NCBI RefSeq assembly: GCF_036641015.1
Contig: NZ_JAVWFO010000043.1
Coordinates: 1 to 14,940 of the forward strand
Reading direction: 5' to 3'
Length of the DNA: 14,940 nucleotides
Origin: Anaerorhabdus sp036641015
Lineage (GTDB): Bacteria; Bacillota_I; Bacilli_A; Erysipelotrichales; Erysipelotrichaceae
The notes under the pieces are model-generated. The model was given only the letters and a program-made list of their open reading frames with translations, made no database searches and had not been told where the DNA came from. This document shows, piece after piece, positions 1-5,487 of the stretch. How positions within the stretch are numbered: the stretch's first letter is position 1; each line of letters opens with the position of its first letter. The position numbers and the translations under genes were made by a program.

Positions 1-20
1 ATAGCCCAAATAAATTAAAA

Positions 21-55
21 AAACAACTTTTATCAATTACGATAGAAGTTGTTTT
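21..55 (-). terminator. Intrinsic terminator of the yebC-like gene
   Basis: Read on the minus strand, an A-rich arm containing AACAACTT..ATC pairs across a six-base loop (35-40) with GAT..AAGTTGTT and is followed by a run of T. It lies just past the stop codon of the gene ending at 65. The A-rich flank on the other side could let it work in both directions. Confidence 0.8.
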
Positions 56-64
56 AATCTTTAG

Positions 65-784
65 TTAGTTTTGAACGTTGTGATAAATTTGTTGAACATC
101 TTCACATTCATTTAGCATGTTAATTAAACGTTCCCATAGTTCTTTATCCTCATCAGAATCCAATGTAACATATTCTTGAGGTAATAAAGTAATTTCGCAA
201 ACATCAAATTTAACATCCGGAATTAAATCTTCAATTCCTTTTTGTGCTTTACCAAAATCAGTAGGCACTGTGTAAACAGACATAACACCATCTTCAATCT
301 CAACATCAGTTACTTCTACTTCAGCATTAATTAATGCATCTAGCATACCTTCCTCATCTTCATAAGGGAAAGAAAATAAACCAACCGTATCATAACTATG
401 TGATACACAACCAGCAACACCCATTTTAGCATGTGCTTTATTAAAACAAGTTTTAACAGCACTAACAGTACGATTTACGTTATCTGTTAAGCAATCAATT
501 ACAATTGTTGATGCTCCTGGACCAAACCCTTCATAACGAACTGGATCATAATTTTCGTTTGAAGCTCCTTTAGCTTTTTCAATTGCACGTTTAATTACAT
601 CAGCTGGAACTTGATTTGCTTTAGCCTCCGCAATTTTACGTTTTAAACCTTGATTCATGTCTGGATCAGGAACTCCTGCTTTTGCAGCCATATATAATTC
701 TTTACCAAATCTAGAATATACTTTTGTTTTTAATGCTGCTGTTTTAGCCATCGATGCAGCACGTACCTCATGTGCACGACCCAT
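65..784 (-). CDS. YebC/PmpR family protein, YeeN/YeeI subtype
   Basis: A 239-residue member of the YebC/TACO1 family, cytoplasmic proteins once annotated as transcription regulators and now linked to translation. The N-terminus begins MGRAHE and has SRFGKELYMAAKAGVPDP, and the C-terminus ends in VQQIYHNVQN. These resemble E. coli YeeN and B. subtilis YeeI rather than the MAGHSKW-type main YebC branch. The central RYEGFGPGA and NVNRTVSAVKTCFNK blocks are family hallmarks, and the length is normal. I chose the ATG at 784 because GAAGGGTGG sits eight bases upstream; the in-frame GTG at 796 lies inside that ribosome binding site. The gene stands alone, with its own promoter (817-825) and a terminator (21-55). 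The family is certain; the exact cellular role of this subtype is less so. Confidence 0.93.
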   Translation of the reverse strand: MGRAHEVRAASMAKTAALKTKVYSRFGKELYMAAKAGVPDPDMNQGLKRKIAEAKANQVPADVIKRAIEKAKGASNENYDPVRYEGFGPGASTIVIDCLTDNVNRTVSAVKTCFNKAHAKMGVAGCVSHSYDTVGLFSFPYEDEEGMLDALINAEVEVTDVEIEDGVMSVYTVPTDFGKAQKGIEDLIPDVKFDVCEITLLPQEYVTLDSDEDKELWERLINMLNECEDVQQIYHNVQN

Positions 785-816
785 ATTTAACGCCACCCTT
801 CATTTTTTACTGATTT

Positions 817-825
817 ATTATACCA
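817..825 (-). promoter_or_regulatory. Extended -10 promoter of the yebC-like gene
   Basis: On the minus strand the sequence reads TGGTATAAT, a perfect extended -10 (TGnTATAAT), about 33 bases before the ATG at 784. The -35 position (around 840-845, TTTAAC) matches only three of six consensus bases, so the promoter probably depends on the TG motif. The expected start site leaves a leader of roughly 25 bases. Confidence 0.7.
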
Positions 826-856
826 AAAACACCAATAAAGTTAAAGTTATAGATTT

Positions 857-1726
857 TTATTCCGTTAAGTTATTTACAAAGTTATCTATAGTATTACCAA
901 ATACACCTAATTTAATAGCTGGTTTATTCTTACCATGGAAGTCACTCCCACTACTCATCAATAGGTTTCTTTCCTTAGCAACATTATAATAATATTGCGT
1001 TTGTTTACATGTATGGTAATTGCTTTCAACTTCAATACCTTTAATGCCTAAATCTAACAATTTTAATAAAATTTCATCATGATCTTTAAAATTTTGTCCA
1101 GGATGCGCTATAACTGCAATCCCATTAGTTTCCTTAACAATTCGAAGAACATCCTCCACTTGTAACATTTCACCTTGTACAAATGCTGGTTTTCCCTGTG
1201 AAAAAAAATCAAGATAGATGTTTAAGAAAGGATTATCAGAACGATTTCCACCCTGACGATAAGGATTTAAAAACTCACATTGGTCAAATTCAGATTTAGT
1301 TAATAATAATTCACCAATATCCTCAGGCACTAAAACACCATTCTTTTCAATATCTTTGAGATCATTTCTATCTATTTTGATATGGCAATGCTCTTCTAAT
1401 AGTTCAACTTGCTTAATAGCCATTGCTTGGTTTTGCTTTAAATAGAATTCACTTATCTCATTATAATGTTTGCTTTCATAATCCATTTGATAAACCAATA
1501 AATGAAAATTAATACCTTCGAAACAGCAATCTATCTCAATACCAGGAAGCACTTTAATACCACATTTCGCTCCTTCTTCTATCATTTCCTTAACGCCCTT
1601 AGTTGTATTATGGTCTGTTAACGCAATTTCACTACAACCTGCTTTTTTAGCAAATGCACATAACTGTTTTGGAGTAAACTCACCATCATCACTATAATGT
1701 GAATGCATATGAAAATCTTTAATCAT
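857..1726 (-). CDS. PHP-domain metal-dependent phosphoesterase (TrpH/YciV-like)
   Basis: A 289-residue protein of the PHP (polymerase and histidinol phosphatase) superfamily. Visible metal-site residues are H6 and H8 in FHMHSHYSDDG, D38-H39 in ALTDHNT, E64 in PGIEID, H75, H208 in AVIAHPG, and D262/H264 in SGSDFHG. This is the full set expected for an active trinuclear-metal enzyme. Relatives such as E. coli YciV act on nucleoside 3',5'-bisphosphates and short 5' RNA ends, so a cytoplasmic role in nucleotide or RNA-end turnover is likely; the substrate is inferred from the family. The start is firm: AAGGAGG lies six bases before the ATG. The promoter is the leftward half of the palindrome at 1743-1762, shared with the DUF402 gene. 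A 72-base gap separates the stop from the yebC-like gene, which has its own promoter. Confidence 0.9.
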   Translation of the reverse strand: MIKDFHMHSHYSDDGEFTPKQLCAFAKKAGCSEIALTDHNTTKGVKEMIEEGAKCGIKVLPGIEIDCCFEGINFHLLVYQMDYESKHYNEISEFYLKQNQAMAIKQVELLEEHCHIKIDRNDLKDIEKNGVLVPEDIGELLLTKSEFDQCEFLNPYRQGGNRSDNPFLNIYLDFFSQGKPAFVQGEMLQVEDVLRIVKETNGIAVIAHPGQNFKDHDEILLKLLDLGIKGIEVESNYHTCKQTQYYYNVAKERNLLMSSGSDFHGKNKPAIKLGVFGNTIDNFVNNLTE

Positions 1727-1742
1727 AAACGTCCTCCTTGTA

Positions 1743-1762
1743 GATGATATAATTATATCATC
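1743..1762. promoter_or_regulatory. Palindromic bidirectional extended -10 promoter
   Basis: A perfect 20-base palindrome with arms GATGATATAA and TTATATCATC. Each strand reads TGATATAAT, an extended -10 element: TATAAT at 1748-1753 on plus and at 1752-1757 on minus. Neither side has a good -35 hexamer. The predicted start sites lie about 19 bases before each of the two divergent ATGs (1726 and 1779), so the arrangement is symmetric in both sequence and distance. It could also be a repressor site, but the placement fits a shared promoter. Confidence 0.75.
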
Positions 1763-1778
1763 AAAGAGGATAAAGATA

Positions 1779-2318
1779 ATGAAATTAAAAACAATGAAAC
1801 GAAAAGAATGGACTAGATTAAAAGAATGTCAATTTGCATTCAAAACAATTGATGAAAATACAGAAGCTGGATACATCAAAATGATTAATTTAACAGCCCC
1901 ACTTACCGTAAATATTGCAAATACTAATCAAGTAAAATGTATCGCTGATAATGGTTACACATGGATTCAATTTGGATTTAGACATCATAATCTATGGTTA
2001 ACCGCTATGTATGATACAAATGATAAGCTAGTGGAATGCTATTTTGATATAACTGAAAAAAATGTAATTAAACCAAATGGCGATTCCTACTTTTATGATT
2101 TATACCTAGATGTAGTGTTCTTCACAAATGGCAATATTGAACTATTAGATGAGAATGAATTGCACGATGCGCTCAATAATCAAGAGATTAGCCAAAATCA
2201 ATATTCAAATGCTTACAAAACTTCAAAAACCCTTATAACTTGGTTAGAAAATGAAGAACACCAACAACAATTAATCGATTATTGTTACTACAATTACTTT
2301 CAATTTTTAACGATATAA
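1779..2318 (+). CDS. DUF402 family protein, likely nucleoside tri-/diphosphatase (YgaC/Ntdp-like)
   Basis: A 179-residue protein. The DUF402 core is clear from about residue 58 to 133: NGYTWIQFG, then LTAMYDTNDKLVECYFDIT (D90), then DLYLDVVFFTNGNIELLDENEL (D107, D111 and the LLDENEL block). The C-terminal third is helical and ends with a Tyr-rich segment. Characterised Firmicute relatives hydrolyse nucleoside tri- and diphosphates, while archaeal FAU-1 proteins carry the same domain on an RNA-binding protein; the nucleotidase activity is inferred from the nearest bacterial relatives. AGAGGA at 1765-1770 serves the ATG eight bases later. The gene shares the palindromic promoter with the PHP phosphoesterase, so two probable nucleotide-handling enzymes are divergently co-expressed. 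No convincing terminator follows. Confidence 0.87.
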   Translation: MKLKTMKRKEWTRLKECQFAFKTIDENTEAGYIKMINLTAPLTVNIANTNQVKCIADNGYTWIQFGFRHHNLWLTAMYDTNDKLVECYFDITEKNVIKPNGDSYFYDLYLDVVFFTNGNIELLDENELHDALNNQEISQNQYSNAYKTSKTLITWLENEEHQQQLIDYCYYNYFQFLTI

Positions 2319-2332
2319 ATATCTTTTTAGAG

Positions 2333-2431
2333 ACACTTGCTCTATCAAGAGTAGCAAATGTAATCAACGTATATTATTTGGTAATATAATCTTGTTTCAC
2401 TTAAATTTAACTCATAAAACTTTGATATTAT
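2333..2431 (+). promoter_or_regulatory. Upstream region of the first LytTR gene: hairpin, inverted repeat, two -10 candidates
   Basis: The 134-base gap holds three things. An imperfect hairpin at 2333-2361 (TTGC..TCT / AGA..GCAA) lacks a T-run and so is a poor terminator. An inverted repeat at 2370-2388 has arms TATATTA and TAATATA around TTTGG and overlaps a TATAAT at 2385-2390. An extended -10, TGATATTAT, lies at 2423-2431 close to the start. Either -10 could serve the gene at 2453. The inverted repeat overlapping TATAAT is a plausible operator. Confidence 0.4.
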
Positions 2432-2452
2432 TATCATAGGACGTGATAAAAT

Positions 2453-3163
2453 ATGTCAATAAATATCGCTATTTGTGATGTGAATCCATACCATCTAAAT
2501 GAATTGCTAGCTGAAGTAATGAAATTTTGTAAATCAATTGATATTAAACCATCAATTAGCACTTACCGAAATCCCGCACAATTACTAAAAGATTTCCTTA
2601 AAACCGATTTTCAAATTTTAATAACAAACACTCGTATTGGCAAGGTAAGCGGCATCGACTTAGCAAAAAGAGTTAATATACTATACCCTAAAACCAGGGT
2701 AATTTTTGTAACTGAACTAGAAAACTATACAACTGATGTATATACAGTACGACATATTTACACTGTTTTAAAGAGTGATCTAAGTCAATTAAGCAAAGCT
2801 CTAAACCGTTTCTTTTTTACCCCTGAAAATGCCGCAAGTACTCTAACAATTTCATTTAAAGGTAAAAGATCTGTATTACCATTCAAGAACATAATATATA
2901 TTGAGAAATCATTAAGAAAAGCTTTATTCTATACAACTCAAGGAAATTACGAGACATATCGTTCCACTGATGATATACTTACTGTCTTACCGAAAAATAT
3001 GTTTGTTCAATGCCATCGCGCATTCATTGTAAATCTACTTTATATTAAGGATATAAATTCAACTGAGTTAAATTTATATAATGGACATTTAATTCCAGTT
3101 GGAAGAAACTACTTAAGTCTAGTTAAAGAATCAATAGAAGTTCTCGATCACGTATCAATCTAA
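2453..3163 (+). CDS. LytTR-family response-regulator-like protein with degenerate receiver
   Basis: A 236-residue protein with the AgrA/ComE layout: an N-terminal receiver-like domain (about 1-118) and a C-terminal LytTR DNA-binding domain (about 130-236; IIYIEKS, YETYRSTDDIL, FVQCHRAFIVNLLYIKDI). The receiver fold is readable (NIAICDVN, VSGIDLAKRV, RVIFVTE, VLKSD with K107), but Asn59 stands where the phosphoacceptor Asp should be, and the acidic pair is reduced to D9-V10. Phosphorylation by a kinase therefore looks impossible; T87 and K107 remain. The domains are seen directly; loss of phospho-control is inferred. AGGA sits 11 bases before the ATG, somewhat far. No sensor kinase is adjacent. 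A terminator follows immediately, so the gene is a single unit. Likely DNA targets include the 21-base-spaced repeats downstream, though the second LytTR protein could equally bind them. Confidence 0.9.
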   Translation: MSINIAICDVNPYHLNELLAEVMKFCKSIDIKPSISTYRNPAQLLKDFLKTDFQILITNTRIGKVSGIDLAKRVNILYPKTRVIFVTELENYTTDVYTVRHIYTVLKSDLSQLSKALNRFFFTPENAASTLTISFKGKRSVLPFKNIIYIEKSLRKALFYTTQGNYETYRSTDDILTVLPKNMFVQCHRAFIVNLLYIKDINSTELNLYNGHLIPVGRNYLSLVKESIEVLDHVSI

Positions 3164-3182
3164 CAGCGAAAGCTGTTTTTTT
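3162..3182 (+). terminator. Intrinsic terminator after the first LytTR gene
   Basis: AACAGC pairs with GCTGTT around a GAAA tetraloop and leads into seven T. The stop codon TAA (3161-3163) forms part of the stem, so the gene ends inside its own terminator. Confidence 0.93.
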
Positions 3183-3347
3183 ATCTTATAGAAAAGTTCT
3201 TTTTTTATAGAGTAAATGCTGAAATAGGTCTATCTTAGCTGTAGATAAATCGATGAAAACTATTCCCTATTCTAACCGACTTTACATGAATCAAGTTCAA
3301 CAACAATGTCTAAGAAACGTTATCTATCTCTTTCATCAAATGAAAGT

Positions 3348-3380
3348 GTCATCTTACTTGTTTATTTAGTCAACTTACTT
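3348..3380 (+). promoter_or_regulatory. Candidate LytTR operator 1 (two direct half-sites, 21-base period)
   Basis: GTCATCTTACTT (3348-3359) and GTCAACTTACTT (3369-3380) are direct repeats whose starts are 21 bases apart, two helical turns, the spacing typical of LytTR-dimer sites. Read on the minus strand, the second contains TAAGTTGAC, which matches the published LytTR half-site consensus at eight of nine positions; the first (TAAGATGAC) matches less well. The same units recur with the same 21-base period before the ABC transporter genes (4481-4513). Factor identity is inferred from neighbouring genes. Confidence 0.65.
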
Positions 3381-3432
3381 TGAAAAATTTGTTTATATGT
3401 TTACTTATTGGTAAACTTATTACAAACTTGAT

Positions 3433-3456
3433 AAATCCATATAGTTATATGGATTT
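3433..3456. repeat. Near-perfect 24-base inverted repeat (operator-like)
   Basis: Arms AAATCCATATA and TATATGGATTT are exact reverse complements, separated by only GT. With so short a spacer and no T-run it is unlikely to be a terminator and looks like a protein-binding palindrome. It contains TATAGT (3440-3445), five of six matches to a -10 hexamer, so occupancy could block a promoter. It lies between LytTR operator 1 and the second LytTR gene. Confidence 0.6.
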
Positions 3457-3551
3457 GCAAAATAAGATTATGAATTTTTTCAATAAGCAATGAATTGTGA
3501 GAGAATGAAAAAGTTAGTTATAATTCTTATTATTCAAATTATGTATCTGCG

Positions 3552-3557
3552 TATAAT
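3552..3557 (+). promoter_or_regulatory. Candidate -10 of the LytTR/DUF3021 unit
   Basis: A perfect TATAAT lies 40 bases before the ATG at 3598, with TG two bases upstream (one base off the extended -10 spacing). No good -35 is seen. It is the best placed promoter for the second LytTR gene and would leave a leader of about 34 bases containing the AGAGGAA ribosome binding site at 3584-3590. Confidence 0.45.
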
Positions 3558-3597
3558 TTACTTTGAAAATAAAAAAATAAAATAGAGGAAATACATC

Positions 3598-4035
3598 ATG
3601 AAACTATTAATTGAGCAATCAACCGAAATCAATGAAGTTGAAATAAAAATAACTTGTAACTACATGGATGATCGATTAAAGCGTTTAATCGAACAAATAA
3701 AGCTCTATTCTTTCTCACTGGTTGGACAATTAGATGGAGTTAGTGTGCCTATAGCGCTTGAAAATATATATTACTTTGATACAGTAGATAACAATGTATT
3801 TATTTATACCATTAATAAGGTTTATAACTCCGATAAAAAGTTATATGAACTCGAAGAATTGCTGAATAACTCTCCTTTTACAAGAATCAGCAAAAGTTGC
3901 ATCGTTAATACCAGTTATGTAGCTTCAGTTAAAGCTCACTTTAGTGGAAGAATCGAAATTACATTAGAAAACAATGAAAAACTGATTGTATCAAAACATT
4001 ACATCCAAGATTTCAAAAGAAAGTTCATATTTTGA
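3598..4035 (+). CDS. Receiver-less LytTR DNA-binding protein
   Basis: A 145-residue protein with a short N-terminal part (about 1-45, charged and partly amphipathic) and one LytTR domain (about 46-145; ENIYYFDTVDNNVFIYT, PFTRISKSCIVNTSYVASV, GRIEITLENNEKLIVSKHY). There is no receiver, so control must come from a partner rather than phosphorylation. Such proteins are commonly encoded with a small membrane protein that binds and inhibits them, as in the HdrRM and BrsRM LytTR regulatory systems of Streptococcus mutans. The next gene fits: its ribosome binding site GAGGTGA begins in this gene's stop codon, which suggests translational coupling. AGAGGAA lies seven bases before the ATG. Operator 1 upstream suggests autoregulation, and similar repeats precede the exporter operon. 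Function as a transcription regulator is well supported; its targets are inferred. Confidence 0.92.
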   Translation: MKLLIEQSTEINEVEIKITCNYMDDRLKRLIEQIKLYSFSLVGQLDGVSVPIALENIYYFDTVDNNVFIYTINKVYNSDKKLYELEELLNNSPFTRISKSCIVNTSYVASVKAHFSGRIEITLENNEKLIVSKHYIQDFKRKFIF

Positions 4036-4045
4036 GGTGATAACA

Positions 4046-4459
4046 ATGATGAAAAAAATATTAAATATTATCTTTGGAAGTTTCACAATTATGATGCTTT
4101 TGTTTACATTTTTTAGGCAATTCAATTTAGCTCCCGCAATCAATAATGAAGTTGTAATACAAGTTTTAATTATATCCACAAGTATTGCTGTATTAATGGA
4201 AATATCTGATAAAATTCAAGCCTACTTCGATTATTCCTCTTTTTGGGTGGATTTGATAATCCGCGTTATAATTTGTTATACCGTTGTATTCATAGCTTGT
4301 GCAAATTTTGGTATTGTTCCATTATCATTAACGGGACTTTGGGAGATAACACCTACTATGTTATTCAGCTTTCCACTAACCTACGCTTATACCGTCTTTA
4401 TGAACAACGAATTAGCGGAATCAATAAATAAAGCAATCAAGAAAAGAAATAAGGTGTAA
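4046..4459 (+). CDS. Four-helix membrane protein, DUF3021-type partner of the LytTR protein
   Basis: A 137-residue integral membrane protein starting MMKK. Four hydrophobic segments are visible at about 4-23, 35-54, 65-88 and 98-118, followed by a basic tail (INKAIKKRNKV), so both ends are probably cytoplasmic. Size, topology and position after a receiver-less LytTR gene match the DUF3021 family. I chose the ATG at 4046 because GAGGTGA (4034-4040) lies five bases upstream; the frame is open back to 3986, but that part overlaps the LytTR gene and has no ribosome binding site. The likely role, by analogy with the membrane halves of the HdrRM/BrsRM systems, is to hold the LytTR protein inactive until a signal arrives; what it senses is unknown. 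The stop codon lies in the loop of a terminator (4442-4479), so the pair forms its own transcription unit. Confidence 0.82.
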   Translation: MMKKILNIIFGSFTIMMLLFTFFRQFNLAPAINNEVVIQVLIISTSIAVLMEISDKIQAYFDYSSFWVDLIIRVIICYTVVFIACANFGIVPLSLTGLWEITPTMLFSFPLTYAYTVFMNNELAESINKAIKKRNKV

Positions 4460-4479
4460 TCCATCTTATTTTTCTTTTT
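4442..4479 (+). terminator. Intrinsic terminator between the LytTR/DUF3021 pair and the ABC genes
   Basis: AATAAGGTG pairs with CATCTTATT (one G-T wobble) around the five-base loop TAATC, extended by an A-rich/T-rich lower stem with a two-base bulge, and followed by T-rich sequence to 4479. The loop carries the stop codon of the membrane protein gene. It implies that the ABC operon has its own promoter downstream. Confidence 0.7.
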
Positions 4480-4480
4480 A

Positions 4481-4513
4481 GTCAACTTAATTAACCACTA
4501 TGTCATCTTACTT
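4481..4513 (+). promoter_or_regulatory. Candidate LytTR operator 2 before the ABC exporter genes
   Basis: GTCAACTTAATT (4481-4492) and GTCATCTTACTT (4502-4513) are direct repeats starting 21 bases apart, like operator 1 but in the opposite order. The 17 bases at 4501-4517 are identical to 3347-3363, and the 13 at 4477-4489 to 3365-3377. A weaker third copy, TCCATCTTATTT, starts at 4460, again 21 bases upstream, but overlaps the terminator stem. The site lies directly upstream of the candidate promoter at 4523-4551. Confidence 0.68.
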
Positions 4514-4522
4514 GTTTGTCTA

Positions 4523-4551
4523 TTGAGCCAAAGAAAAACATTCGTTAGACT
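4523..4551 (+). promoter_or_regulatory. Candidate promoter of the ABC exporter operon
   Basis: TTGAGC (4523-4528) and TAGACT (4546-4551) are separated by 17 bases. Both are imperfect, as expected of an activator-dependent promoter, and the LytTR repeats lie just upstream. The predicted start is very near the ribosome binding site at 4558, so the leader would be unusually short; this weakens the call. Confidence 0.35.
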
Positions 4552-4569
4552 CTATTCGAGGTGATAGAA

Positions 4570-5487
4570 ATGGAAAAAATTATTTCAATACAAAACCTGC
4601 GAAAATCTTTCAAAGATTTAAAAGCAGTACAGGACATTAGCTTCTATGTCGAAAAGGGAAAGTTATTTTCTTTCTTAGGAACAAATGGCGCTGGTAAATC
4701 GACAACAATTAATATGTTGTGTACCCTACTTAAAAAAGATAGTGGTACTGTTATTATGGATAATTGCGTATTAGGAAAAGATGATAAAAAAATACGTAAT
4801 AAAATTGGTGTTGTTTTTCAAGATAGTACTTTAGACCCACTATTAACTGTTAAAGAAAATATCCTTACTCGGGGTCGTCTGTATGGATTAAAGGGAGAAA
4901 AATTAAAACAATCATTAAAATTTGTTATTGATGCAACTGACATCAATGAGTTTATTAATCGTCCTTATGGAAAACTGTCAGGAGGTCAGAAAAGACGAGC
5001 CGATATAGCACGCGCATTAATACATAAACCTACTATTTTATTTTTAGATGAACCTACAACCGGTTTAGATCCCAAAACTAGAGAACTTGTGTGGAACACT
5101 ATAACAAATTTACAAAGAGAATTAGGAATGACTATCTTTCTTACTACTCATTACATGGAAGAAGCTGCAACATCTGATTACATTGTTGTAATTGATCATG
5201 GTCAAATTATTGCACGCGGAACTCCGTATGATTTAAAGGAAGAATACAGTCAAGATACATTGCGTATCAAAGCACTAGATAACAGTATTATTTGTAAAAT
5301 ATTATCGCAAAATTCTTATTCATATACTATTGAGAATAATTTATTTATTATTCCAATTAAAGAATCTAAATTCATTATACCTCTACTCCATGAATGTGAA
5401 GTTTATATAGAAAGTTTCGAAGTTATTCACGGATCTATGAATGATGCATTCATCAAAATTACTTCAGGAGGACAAATTAATGATTAA
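4570..5487 (+). CDS. ABC transporter ATP-binding protein (DrrA-type exporter)
   Basis: A 305-residue ATPase of the drug/lantibiotic exporter (DrrA/CcmA-like) group. All motifs are intact: Walker A GTNGAGKST (37-45, K43), Q-loop Q84, signature LSGGQ (136-140), Walker B ILFLDEP (156-162, E161), D-loop GLD (165-167) and switch His194. About 90 residues follow the ATPase core, as is usual in DrrA-type proteins. The ATG at 4570 is chosen because GAGGTGAT (4558-4565) is its ribosome binding site; the in-frame GTG at 4561 lies inside that site. The 3' end overlaps the permease start by eight bases, so the two are coupled. It energises export of an unknown substrate, perhaps a peptide or antimicrobial. 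Candidate LytTR repeats upstream suggest control by the preceding regulators. Confidence 0.95.
   Translation: MEKIISIQNLRKSFKDLKAVQDISFYVEKGKLFSFLGTNGAGKSTTINMLCTLLKKDSGTVIMDNCVLGKDDKKIRNKIGVVFQDSTLDPLLTVKENILTRGRLYGLKGEKLKQSLKFVIDATDINEFINRPYGKLSGGQKRRADIARALIHKPTILFLDEPTTGLDPKTRELVWNTITNLQRELGMTIFLTTHYMEEAATSDYIVVIDHGQIIARGTPYDLKEEYSQDTLRIKALDNSIICKILSQNSYSYTIENNLFIIPIKESKFIIPLLHECEVYIESFEVIHGSMNDAFIKITSGGQIND

Larger units (their letters stand above)
3183..3597 (+). other. Repeat-rich intergenic region without a secure gene
   Basis: These 415 bases lie between the terminator of the first LytTR gene and the second. They hold a 7-bp hairpin (3330-3346, CTTTCAT/ATGAAAG), the paired LytTR-type repeats (3348-3380), a GTTTAC/GTAAAC inverted repeat (3399-3416), a near-perfect 24-base palindrome (3433-3456) and a TATAAT (3552-3557). 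Two short open frames exist: 38 codons at 3253-3369 without a ribosome binding site, and 31 codons at 3490-3585 that would encode a very hydrophobic peptide but also lack a good one. The region looks mainly regulatory; a small RNA or peptide gene cannot be ruled out. Confidence 0.6.

Noticed and set aside
657..989. 110-codon plus-strand frame across the yebC-like and PHP gene ends
   Set aside because: It is antisense to both genes and spans the yebC promoter; the protein resembles no family I know.
2333..2361. Hairpin after the DUF402 gene as a terminator
   Set aside because: The stem is interrupted by mismatches and bulges, and no T-run follows.
3253..3369. 38-codon open frame (MKTIPYSNRLYMNQ...) before LytTR operator 1
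   Set aside because: It has no ribosome binding site, its end overlaps the paired repeats, and its composition shows no signal or pheromone-like leader. I regard it as chance.
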